From the NCBI GenBank assembly GCA_003118195.1, contig BEXV01000041.1, positions 194,621 to 258,620 on the forward strand: a stretch of 64,000 bases of DNA, given 5' to 3'. This DNA is from Hemicentrotus pulcherrimus. Lineage: Eukaryota > Echinodermata > Echinoidea > Camarodonta > Strongylocentrotidae. The notes below the pieces were generated by a model. The model was not told the origin of the DNA. It searched no databases and was given only the letters and a program-made list of their open reading frames with translations. Position 1 is the stretch's first letter. Every line of letters begins with the position of its first letter. Positions 26,001-38,000 of the stretch are shown here, one piece after another. A program made the position numbers and the translations under genes.

Positions 26001-29000
26001 TAAGGTTAGCGCAATGACTATGAGCAGCTGGGGTCCTCAATCAAATAATTTACTTTAAGGTTGCGCCAGCTTGTAATTGAAATAAATGCTATCTGGGCTT
26101 GTAGTTTAAAACTTTGAATAGTTGTTTTGGTCCCACATGAACTCTTATTGTTGTTAGATCATCTTGGTTTATAACTTTGAAGTTTTGAAAATGTAAAGTT
26201 TAAAACTACAACAGTCCCATGTGAACATAGCCAATGTAAATATTTTTACCAAAATGTGTTCAGTATAGTTACTTCTGCATGTCTTTACACTATATGACCA
26301 CCACAGGAAAGCATTTATCATGTCAGTGACATCTATTGACCTCCATAGACAAATATAATCTTGATTCAATTATTCCGAAATCAGAAGTATCTGCCTCTTT
26401 TTATTGTTTGCCTCAGCAATGCCTCAAGGCACCAATCACATTCATTCTTTCTAACTCTTGTTGGGAAGAGAGCAAGAGATCAAAATACATCTCTATCATA
26501 TCATTTTCTAATAGCTGCTTCATGATAATAGCTTAAGAATTTGGCAGAATAAATCATGTTTTGACACAATTGATGGGAGTTTTGTAGCTGTTCTGAATAT
26601 TTCATACATAGATTTGAACTTGTTGATTGAATTGGCACACAAAACTCCCAACTATTTAGGATTGCAGTAATTGTGATAAATGAACCATTTAAGGTCAAAT
26701 GTCAAAAACAAACTGTTTGCCCAGATGGGCATATGCACAATATTCTATGGTGTCCCATCTATTAATCTATAAATGAGAGAGCTTTTGCATGATGTTTTAG
26801 CCACAATACATGGGTCACACAGCGTTCAAAGTGATATATATGAACGCAGTCTAATGCACAATATGCTATGTAGTGTCTCATCATGGTAGCAGGCCTAACA
26901 AGGTAAAAACCGCAGTCTAATGCACAATATCAGGTAAAATTGAATGCTATGTACAGTGTCTCATCATGGCAGCAGGCCTATAACATGGTATTTTTTGTTT
27001 GGATGTGCAAAGAGAAATATAACATATTATACACTTATTGTGCACTATAAGAGTATGGAATAACAATATTACCATCATTATTGAATGTACCGTAAATCTC
27101 CATGTATAAGGCGCACCTGTGTATAAGACGCACCTCTATTTTGGAGGAAGGACCCACACGGGGAAGGACCTTCATTTTACATAGAGGTGCAGTTGAAGTT
27201 GTAAACTTGTCAAAAATAATAGTAATAGGCTTCATGATACCAAGTGTCCCACACCAGCCTCATCACATCACCTAGCAGAAGCACTGTGTTCTATGCCAAA
27301 CATCAATAGTCATGCATTGCTTTCAAACCAAGATGACAGACAAAATTAAGTGTAGTTGTAGTTTCCGAATGGTGAATCAACACACTAATTACTGAGCTGG
27401 GAGACATTGCCAGGCATAGCGCCATAAATCAAAACTTTTTTTTCTGTACCTGTGTATAAGATGCACCCCCGACTTTCAATTTTTTTCGGCGGCAAAAACG
27501 TGCGCCTAATACACAGAGATTTACGGAACATGTACGATTGCAGACTTGCACACCAGAAAGGCCTTCGACGCAAAATCCGCCCAAATAAGGTTCCATACAC
27601 AAACCTGCTCCCCGCAAACAACGGACACATTTCTTGTTCAACATAGTCATGGGAATTCAGATTACGCATAATGCATAATTCATGAATAAAATGGAGGTTG
27701 CAAACTTGCAATTACATGTATAATATTTAAATACTATAAATAATATTTTTAAATGCCACATAGCCACATTATTTTTGTTTGTATGTGCACTTGTTACACT
27801 CATTGTTGTTTTATTTCTTATTTGTTACTCTAATTGATATCATTGTTATTGATTAGTACTTTTATTGTTAACTGTTGTCTATTGTTTACCTGACAGACAG
27901 TTGGAGCCTCACTCTCTGACTTAGCGACCAGAACATCATGAACGATTTAGGCGGAAAATTCCGTGTCCGAACCTCGCAGAAAGGACCGTCAAACTCGTAC
28001 GGATTGGGACAGCTACAATCAAAGCCCCCATTGAGAAAGTTTCGACAGGTTCCTCCATGCTTGCAGATGCTATCTGTTGAGCCCGTGCAGCGCTCTGTAC
28101 AGCTATCAATCTCACAGTTGGTTCCTGGATAAAAATGAAAGCAAGAGATTCTATAATAAGTAAAAGTATATCCATGTAATCCACTATATCACTTCTGTGT
28201 ATATAATCTTGTATCATTTGTTTGCAATGTAATGCAATGTTATTAAGTATCTAATTATCCAGAGATTGAGTTTGCATTCATAAAGTGCATAGAGGTAGAG
28301 ACATATGAAGTACTTGAATATTACTGTTTAAGGTATATATACATTTACAATGGATAATAATACGAAAGTCATATTTGAGGATAACAAAATGTTCAATTAC
28401 TGAATGATCTAGAATTGTTGAAGACTAATGAGCTGGAAAATGTTTAGATAATAATCCAGATTGCAAATGCAGGTTATAAAAGTGAAGTCATGATATGCGC
28501 ATTTCTTCATGAGAAATCAAAAGTATGCTTTAAATAGGTATCGTAAAAAGACACTTTTATCATCTTTTGGTCTTATAATATCTTGCAGTAACCTTGACTC
28601 ATAACATCCCCAGTAAACAAATGATGTGACATTAATGTTGCTATGCATCTCTACATTTCATAACTTAAAAAGCAGTCTTGCCAGCCACATACATAACAAA
28701 TTAATTTAACATCATTCCTTCCCTGCGGAAGTTATGAGTCAAGGCTGCCGCAAGATAATGAAAGACAAATAAAAGTTTGGAAATACACCCTGACTAGAGA
28801 GAGGATGACACCCTGGGAGAAAATGAAAAAGAAATCTAGATAGATATTCAATTTCTTGCCACCTCTTTGTTCACTACCCAATGACAGTCTAGCACAGATC
28901 AATACCGTCGCACGAGGTATATGAGAGAGAGGGCCTCTGATGAGAATATTAAACTGTGAATATGGGTGGTGGTACCTAGCGAAGTGAGAGGAAGTGATTA

Positions 29001-32000
29001 GGAGTGAGAGAGTCAACGTGCTGCAAGGAAGAGGTATGAGGAGAAAGAATACAGGAGAAAAATGATGAGAGAGGAAAAGAAAGGGAATGCTGAGAGAGGA
29101 AGAGAGAGAGCGTGAGACAGAGATAGAGATAGACAGACAGAAAGACAGCACATAAGATACTGCAATACAAACCTTGGTTTCAAGAGGGATGGAGAATAGA
29201 CAGGGACAAAAAAAAGATAGAGAAGAGATCTAAAAAGACAGTGAAAGATCACCAGGAATAACAGCAGAGGGAGAGAGAGCAATAGGGGAGAAAGAGAGAA
29301 AGAGAGAGAGATAGAGAGAGAGAGAGAGATGTAGAGAAGAAAGTGATCCCTTTAACATTATGTACAAAACACTCAATCTAGTTCATGCAAGAAGAGAATT
29401 GAGGCACTAGGGTGCAGGTGAATTGAGTAGCATTACACTCCCTATGAATAATGCTGAATATAGGAAATTACTGATCAAACGTCTGTTTTTTTAAGAGCAT
29501 ATATGACTTTGAGGGTTTACTCTAGGAGTCATGTGATGTGTTGCTAGGTATCTAGCCAAGTGTTCAGTTAAGGTGTGTATATCGGATGTCTCCGAAGCTG
29601 GAGGGCGACACAGTTATTACTTTGTTCTATGATGATGATGGCTGAAGGGACACATAATTAGCTCTGTATCACATGGAGAATTTGGAAAATAAATAAATGT
29701 TTGTGTATTACAAACAAAGTTCCAAACATGATCACTCTGAAAAAATTTTTCAATCCATAAATAAAAAATGTGCATATATAGGGACAAACTGAGGATGAGT
29801 TTTTTTTTAATGTAACAAGATATCATAGTGTTTCCGTGCCCACTGTCATATGAAGCTTATATTCATGATGACCATTTGCTATTTTCAAATGTGAGGGTTC
29901 AAATCTGCTGTGTCCAGTGCCAGAAGTATTATCTGATCTTAGCTAGTTGACTAGTTCATACTCATTCATTCCCTAAAGCTTAATGCAGGAACCACTTAGT
30001 TTCAAGAAGGAATTGGTTAACTTTCTAAAAACCATTCCTCTTATCTAGCAATGAAATTTTTAGCTATCAGAGAAGGAAGACATTCTGAGTCACAGCAAAC
30101 ATATGATTTTCGTCATCTGCTCCTGGTTAAGATCTAGCTGCAAAGAGCAAAGAAGATGCTCAAATATATCTAATCAAGAAATGCAGAGCATCAGCTCTAC
30201 ATCATACACCTCTACAGAGGGTCTATGATAATTAGGAGACAAAGACAGAAGGGAGGGAGAGAGAGTGGTTAGTTGGCCTGAGGATAAATGCATGGACAAA
30301 TCATGGCCTGAAGATAGGAGTGGTAGGGATTAACCCTAAGTTATAGGATTATGGCAGGGTAACACAGAGTAGGAACATAGAGGGCGGTGCATAGGGGAAC
30401 ATAAGGAGTGAACTCTCATGAGAAATAGGGTCAATGCTTTAATGCACGGAGCAAGTGACAATGTCATGCACTTTAAAGAGGATCATTTAGGGGAGGATTG
30501 AGAACTTGTTGGGTATTCCTTTCACAGAAATTAAATGAATTAAATTCATGGAGAGTCAGAGCTCGAGATACAGGAGGATGGGTGAAGTACAGAGGAAAAA
30601 AGAAGGGTTTAAAGGATAAATTGTGAGACAGGAAAGGAAAAGTGTTGCAAAGAATTTCATACAGTGCACATAAAGAGATAGGGACAGAGAAAGAGTTGAA
30701 ATAAAAAGAGAGAGAGAGAGAGAGAGAGAGGGGTAGGGGGACTGAAGAATGTCTGGGGAATTGAGAAAAGGAAGCAGAAGGACAGAGAAAAAGTACAGAG
30801 GGAAGAAGAAAAAGGATTACAACAAAAATGATCATCTTATGTAGATGTAGACTTAGTATCAATGTAGATAGACTAAATGTATGCAGGTTCAATTCTGAAT
30901 GTATATGTATAAGGCAGCAATTTTGATCTTAAGAATACCTGGGTGAAAATACACTTGAGTGATATAATGGAGTATCAATATACAACAGGGTGACAACATT
31001 TAGGAATGTAATCAAATGTTGTGAAGGTAGAAGTACAATCTAAATATGTTAATGTTATCAAATAGTATTATCAACCTATTCAGATAAAGCAGTAGTATTA
31101 ATGATTAAGGCCATGGATTAAAACCTTCATGATGTCTAGATTCACCTGATTTATTCACCCATGTACAACCTACATTACAATGTTTGGGGTTATGGATGAA
31201 CAACTTTGTTTTTTTATTGAATTGAACTTTATTTCATTCATCATAAAAACATAACAAAACATATAAAATACAAAACATGGCGTACAAGGTAAAGAGAGAC
31301 ATTTACAATACAATACAACAACCAAAATATATATGAATGTGGAGACAGCTAGGAAAGCCAAAGGCCTTATTGGTGCTGCCACNNNNNNNNNNNNNNNNNN
31401 NNNNNNNNNNNNNNNNNNNNNNNNNNNNNNNNNNNNNNNNNNNNNNNNNNNNNNNNNNNNNNNNNNNNNNNNNNNNNNNNNNNNNNNNNNNNNNNNNNNN
31501 NNNNNNNNNNNNNNNNNNNNNNNNNNNNNNNNNNNNNNNNNNNNNNNNNNNNNNNNNNNNNNNNNNNNNNNNNNNNNNNNNNNNNNNNNNNNNNNNNNNN
31601 NNNNNNNNNNNNNNNNNNNNNNNNNNNNNNNNNNNNNNNNNNNNNNNNNNNNNNNNNNNNNNNNNNNNNNNNNNNNNNNNNNNNNNNNNNNNNNNNNNNN
31701 NNNNNNNNNNNNNNNNNNNNNNNNNNNNNNNNNNNNNNNNNNNNNNNNNNNNNNNNNNNNNNNNNNNNNNNNNNNNNNNNNNNNNNNNNNNNNNNNNNNN
31801 NNNNNNNNNNNNNNNNNNNNNNNNNNNNNNNNNNNNNNNNNNNNNNNNNNNNNNNNNNNNNNNNNNNNNNNNNNNNNNNNNNNNNNNNNNNNNNNNNNNN
31901 NNNNNNNNNNNNNNNNNNNNNNNNNNNNNNNNNNNNNNNNNNNNNNNNNNNNNNNNNNNNNNNNNNNNNNNNNNNNNNNNNNNNNNNNNNNNNNNNNNNN

Positions 32001-35000
32001 NNNNNNNNNNNNNNNNNNNNNNNNNNNNNNNNNNNNNNNNNNNNNNNNNNNNNNNNNNNNNNNNNNNNNNNNNNNNNNNNNNNNNNNCCCCCCCCCCCCC
32101 TCCCCCCTTGAAAAACTTGAAAAAATCCTGCATACGCCACTGGTCAGAGGTAACCCAAGGAGGTCTGAGAGGGGGGGAGGGGTTCTCAGCCAATGACACT
32201 AATGGAATGAGGAGGTTTGACGTTCCCCGGAGGAACCCAAGATGACTGGATCATGTGCCAGCCGTGGCAGCCATGTTTGCACACGTGGCCCTAAAATCTG
32301 ATTACCTGCTACCCTAAAAATGAAATTATGCTGGATCCCAACTACCCACCACTCCATATTTCCTCCAAGGGAGAGTCGGTTAAAATTGTGACACTTTGGG
32401 ATGAAGTAAAAGGGCAAATATTTCCATAAGAATTTCGCTGTATTTTGTACAGGCATGCAATGGCTCTCGATCTATTCATATTGGTAGCTGTAGGTTTTGA
32501 ATCAAACTTTTATAGACTATTCACACGAATTACGTAGAGATTGTGCAAATTCACTTCAAACCAGCTATTGAAGAAATATGATTTTGATTATCATATGCAC
32601 CAACAATGGTTGAAAAAGAAAAACTGCATACAGTTTTAGGTGGGTTTAAAAACATAGATTTAAATGCAACAGGTCAATGGAAGCTGATTGGATATTAAAC
32701 ACTCCTTTGTTATACGATAACTGTATTGTAACAGGGATCTTGTGGCAAGCAGTTTTGGTAATTACAATGATGTCTGTATATATAGAACTACAATTAATAA
32801 AATAGTTAAAATAATGGGAAATATGACAAGCCTGCATTTTGTATGCATACAAAGCACAATAATCAACAACATCAGTTGAAAATAATGTAAATCTTAGTCA
32901 GGATTAAAACATATTCAAGACTATCAAATATCTTTGAGGCAGACATAATATCATTTAAACCCTTTAATCTTCTGCCTGTTTCCACATACTACTATAGCCG
33001 TCTAGCAATACTGTAGGCTGGCTGGCTGGCAGCCATAGGAAGGCAATATTTGGAACAAGGAGTAAATGTTTGTGCCTTACACTAATAACAGGAAATTAAA
33101 GTTTGTCCGCCGCCGTCAAGCAGGCCCAAGAACCCAATGTTTGAGCAGCCGCTGGGATGAGCATTCAATCAGGGAGGGTGATGTGGACTCCTTAATGAGA
33201 TGACAAGAGGAGGGGGGGGGGGGGGCTGATCGCTACAGTGGTCAGTTTATGGTACTACTGTATTTATTCATCTATTGAGAGCCAGAAGGGCATTAACTTA
33301 CATTGTTTTACCGGGTATTACTGCCCTTCTGGCTCTCGGCTCATGGTATAATGTATCTTTAGCGGGAACGTGGAAAATCTAATTGCACTGACATGTAATT
33401 TAATGGGATAGAGAGGTAGAAATACAGAAGTCCTTAATTGTGTTTTGATAATTACAAGCACACAAAACTGAGATTATTTATTTTGTATTGGTTTTGAATT
33501 ACAGTATATTGTTGTAAAAGAAGAATATCCGAAGACTGGCCTTCTTTAAATAAAGTATTTGGATGAATCATTTCTCGATGATAGACCCATGTGTGCATTA
33601 CTATGTTTGTGTGTACTCCAATCTGGCTGCTGTTTAGAGAGCTTGTTTTAATAATGTCTGAGCATCTTCAGTGCTGATAGATTGTTAGGAGCTCCTGGGG
33701 TGACTAGCATCCATCAGTCACCAGTATTCTATCCTTAAAGGTGGTGGCACTGAATGGTATAGGTTTACAGTTTCCTGTTTATTTTCGGAAATAAACATGT
33801 CAAAGAAAAAATTCTTCATCTCATGTAATATCTGCTGAAGATATGAACTACATATAAAGATATCAATTACAATGAAAATAGTTTCCCCATCCTTTCTCAT
33901 ACTAAGAATTTGATGGCTTTCAGGAATAAAAAATCAAATCATATTTGGCTGTGCTTGCCCATATCTGTCCCAGCAGCCTTACTCTACAAAACTCCAAGAA
34001 TCTCCAAAGCTATGACTTTCAAAATGTACTCATTAATACGTTCTTCTGGGTAAACAATATGTATTTTGTATTATCATCAAACGTAATTAAAGTTGTACAT
34101 ATTTGTTGTTTTGCACAAACATGTTTAGAAAAACTATGTCAAATCATATATCAAATTTTCACAATACACCTTAGCAATTGACATGTAAACAAATACCCTG
34201 AAACAAGAAACCTTTGAGACATGCATAAAACTTTTGCAAATTGCAAAAATTTATTATAGTTACCCTTTTTACAACATAAATATTTGCAAACCAAGAGCAC
34301 TTGCTTAATTCAGCAGAGTTTTTTTGTGCACAAGGCATTTTCTGAGTTTTACTACATTTTGCTATACTTCATGATAATGTATTGCCTTTCAAATCAACAA
34401 CGCTACCTTTAACCCAGCCTCTAGGAGTCCAGTATTGTAGAGTGATCTAACTTACACAGCCAATCCTGAGGGGATTATCAAGACTTGTGAATTTTTGTTC
34501 ATTCACCTCCATGAAGACATTCAACCCACGGATTCGTAGAAGGTTTTGTGCTTCTGTCCATGCTCAAACATGCAGCAGGCAGTATTGTTGGGTCTTCCAT
34601 ATAGCCTCTTTCATCAATCTCCCAGCGATTTCCTTCTTTCTTTCTTTCTTTCTTGCTGTGTGTCTGTCTCTATATCTCTCTCTCTGTCTCTCTCTGTCTC
34701 TCTACCCCCCTCTCTGTGTGCCTGTCTCTGTCTGTCTGTCTGTCAGTCTGTCTCTATCTCTCTTTCTCTCTCTACAATGAATGTTTGTATGTGTTCTTTC
34801 TTTTTTTTTTCCCCCCAATGATATTTCATGTTTTACCTCTCACTCTCAATACTTCTTCCTGTCCTAATTTCTTTCAAAATTCTCTCTTTCCTTATTCATT
34901 TTCTTGGCAACACTTTCTTAACCTCTGTCTCTCTCCATCTCTCTATCCCTCTCTCTTTCCAACTTTTTTTCTTTTACTCACTCTCAGTCTCAAACAGCTT

Positions 35001-38000
35001 CCATTCTTATATCGTACAACTTGAAAGGATTAGCGCACTTTACGATAAACCTTTTCAACTTGGGTACTTTTACAACTCCTCTGAAATTAGACATAAATGT
35101 TTGCGACAGCCCACACATAGTGATAATAATGCAACCTTTAGTCACCCCATCCATTCAATGCTTCACTATTCACAATGTGTGATGACAAATATCCTGCATT
35201 TGGACAGACGAAGAGTCCTCTTTCAAAACCCTGATCCTAGCAATCACTCCTCCTCATCCATTTTTAATAAGAAAATATGGCATATTCTCCTCTCTGACTC
35301 CTGGTCTATTTGAGTTTTCTATTGAAGAGGAGAGGTCTGGAGCATGGAACAACAAGGGTTTATTTTCACTTGATGAATGGTGAGATTTGTAATGATGATG
35401 TATGAAGCATGCCCTGAACAAATAGTCCAGAATTTGCATGAGGGGAATACTCAAATGTCTCTTTCTACTATGTCTTCAACTTATGAAGCAAACTTGAAAC
35501 TAATCAAAACTTTTCACATATTTTTAGCAAAAAGTCCAGATTATTAATGAAGTCGGAGGAAAGAGATAACTTTCAACTGTCTGCTAAATGTCTACAAGTA
35601 AATTAGCTAATTCAAATCTTGATATTGACCTATACAAAATGAATAAAAGATATTCATAAAAGTTCTGTATGTTTTAACTATTTATCGTGATTATTATCAA
35701 TTACATTCATAGAGGGTTAATGTATGTACATCAACAAAAACTATTACAATATCAAGTTTTTGACGGTCATACAGTTAACAACTAAATTATTCATGCCCTT
35801 ACCAAGTTTTGTATTTTTTTAAGTATGTGAAAAATTGATTTGTCCCGATTTATGTTTCTTCAAAATGTAACATATTAAAGCTTACATCTAGAAGCACTCA
35901 ACATTGGGCCCTATTTCAACTAGTCCACCTTATATTCAACACAATTTAGTTGGTACCTGTAAGCCTTTAACTGTATGCATCTAGATTATTTTTTTGTAAA
36001 AGAAAAAAAAAGTCTATAGATTACAAGATTTTATAAAGAGAACATTTCTCTCATAAAATCAGACAAAACATGATCAGGACAGTGGAGAGGGGACATTTAC
36101 TTCATGAAATATTCACATTTCATGAAGGCTAATCAGTATGAACACTGTTATATGCAATTTAAGATTGTCATGATGCTTTACAAGGTAGGCATAGGAGCAA
36201 ATTCATATAATACAAGATAATTACATTCTCTAGGGTCTAGCTTAATCATGTTTCAAGGAACACCTTGGAAACTATGATGACATGTTTTGAGTTTAACCTC
36301 TATGCTTCTGGACCCTATATAAGTCATTCTCCATTATACACTATGGCGGCTTCTTGGTGTCATTGGTGGGGGGGAGGGGGGGCGCACAAGATATATCAGG
36401 TGGATGATATGTGAGAAAACAGGGCCATAGAGTGGAGCGTATGGAAGGATGTTATTGCCTTCTTTTCTCTTTCCATTTCATACTCTCTTAATTCCCTTTT
36501 CTTCGTTTTGATGGGGGGGGGGGGACCTCCCACCCTACACCCTTAGCTATGCTCCTAGTAACTCCTTGGGTTATAACAAACAGTGTACAGCACTCAGTCA
36601 ATTAAAGGTTAGAGTAATCAACACTTGCCCCCCTACAAAAACATCTACCACCTTCGCAGTCTCTCCTGAGATCTACCAAATTGCTTTCCATGTCGAGGGT
36701 GTTAAATTTGCACAAGGTCGGTCCCATCTTCACAAGACACCAATACAAGACTACACCTTGCTATCAAGGTAACCATTCCTTAAACTCCCCCCCCCCCTCT
36801 CTCTCTCTCTCCCTCTATCACCATCATGCTTTTCTACATACTTTTTATTGATAAGATAGCAAAATCTAATGCAATATGGGAAATTATATAACGATCAAAA
36901 TTCGTTATTCTTAAATTTGACATAATAACTATGATCATATTAGGAATAACTAATTGGTCAGACATGTTCACTGAACAAGAATTATTACCTCCCCTTTTTC
37001 TCTCTCTCTTTCACTCTCTCTCTCTCTCTCTCTCTCAATCTTTCCCTTCTGTTTTCTATCACACCACCTCTTTTCTATCCAGTTTCCTGTTCATTTCCCT
37101 AAGCTTTTTACTAATTACTTTATGTTTTATCACATCTTATGTTTACCTATATTTTGATGAATTATGTGTTCAATGAACCCTAACAAATGTGTTAAAACTT
37201 AATGCATCAATTAAGGTTATGTCGCTTTGCATCTATCTTTCGTTTCCCTCTAGGCTCTAATTATTTGCACACCAGTCCAATGTGTTAATTCAAATCTCTG
37301 TACATTGATTCTGAGCGGTATGGCTGTCACATTAACCCACATTCATGTGATGAATGGGCAAGATCAAAGAATTTTGTTAATTGCTCCAGATCCTCATTGA
37401 CCTAATTTCTATTGTAATTACCCCCTATCCTCAGGATCTCTTCAAGATGAGTAATATCTCTAAAATTCTCTTTGATTTTCAAGAAATATGATGGAAGAAA
37501 CACAAAGATCTGGCCAAGGGTGTAATGAGGGAGCATGGCAAGGCGATAAAAATCCCATATTAGGGTCATAAAAAACTTGTTCTAACTCTTCCTTGCGTAG
37601 GTGAGAAAAATGAAATCAGAGAAGAGCTCACCCATGACTTGTGGGAATTATGGAGAGTGTCCAATTTGATGAGGATAAACATGGACGTGATCTCGGATTT
37701 CACCCTAGCATCATTCATGTGTGTGCTCGACAATAGGACGTTCGGAGATGGACCCTCACTGCCTACCACCCCACCCCACCCCACCCCCCTCCAGAAATGG
37801 GCCGCAATGAATGGCTGCAGCAACAATGGCACACCCTGAACCAACAAAGGCGTAAAGGATCCCCGCTAATCCTAGCCCCCCATCCATGGATTGGGATACC
37901 AGCAAACACCTCCCCATCCTGTCTTCCGATAGGGAGGATGTGGAGGGTGCAGGGTAGAGGTCCTGTCTTAATCACCATTTCAAACAAATCTCAATGTTAA

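Larger units (their letters stand above)
23826..27889. other. Intron w2-w3 (4.1 kb)
   Basis: Contains a TTAA-flanked element next to exon w3, a possible second inverted-repeat element near 25900-26232, a short tandem duplication (26843-26984) and a TIR element at 27090-27526. No gene seen. Confidence 0.85.

Noticed and set aside
28732..29282. Minus-strand frames of 64-139 residues
   Set aside because: Low-complexity purine-rich DNA; no family resemblance and no splice context.
31303..32245. Long open frames on both strands spanning the N block
   Set aside because: They consist of N translated as unknown residues and a few flanking codons; there is no coding evidence.
33734..34410. Possible third TTAA element (TTAAAGGTGGTGGC at left, GCTACCTTTAA at right)
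   Set aside because: Only about half of the end positions match beyond the first few bases, which is too weak to call.
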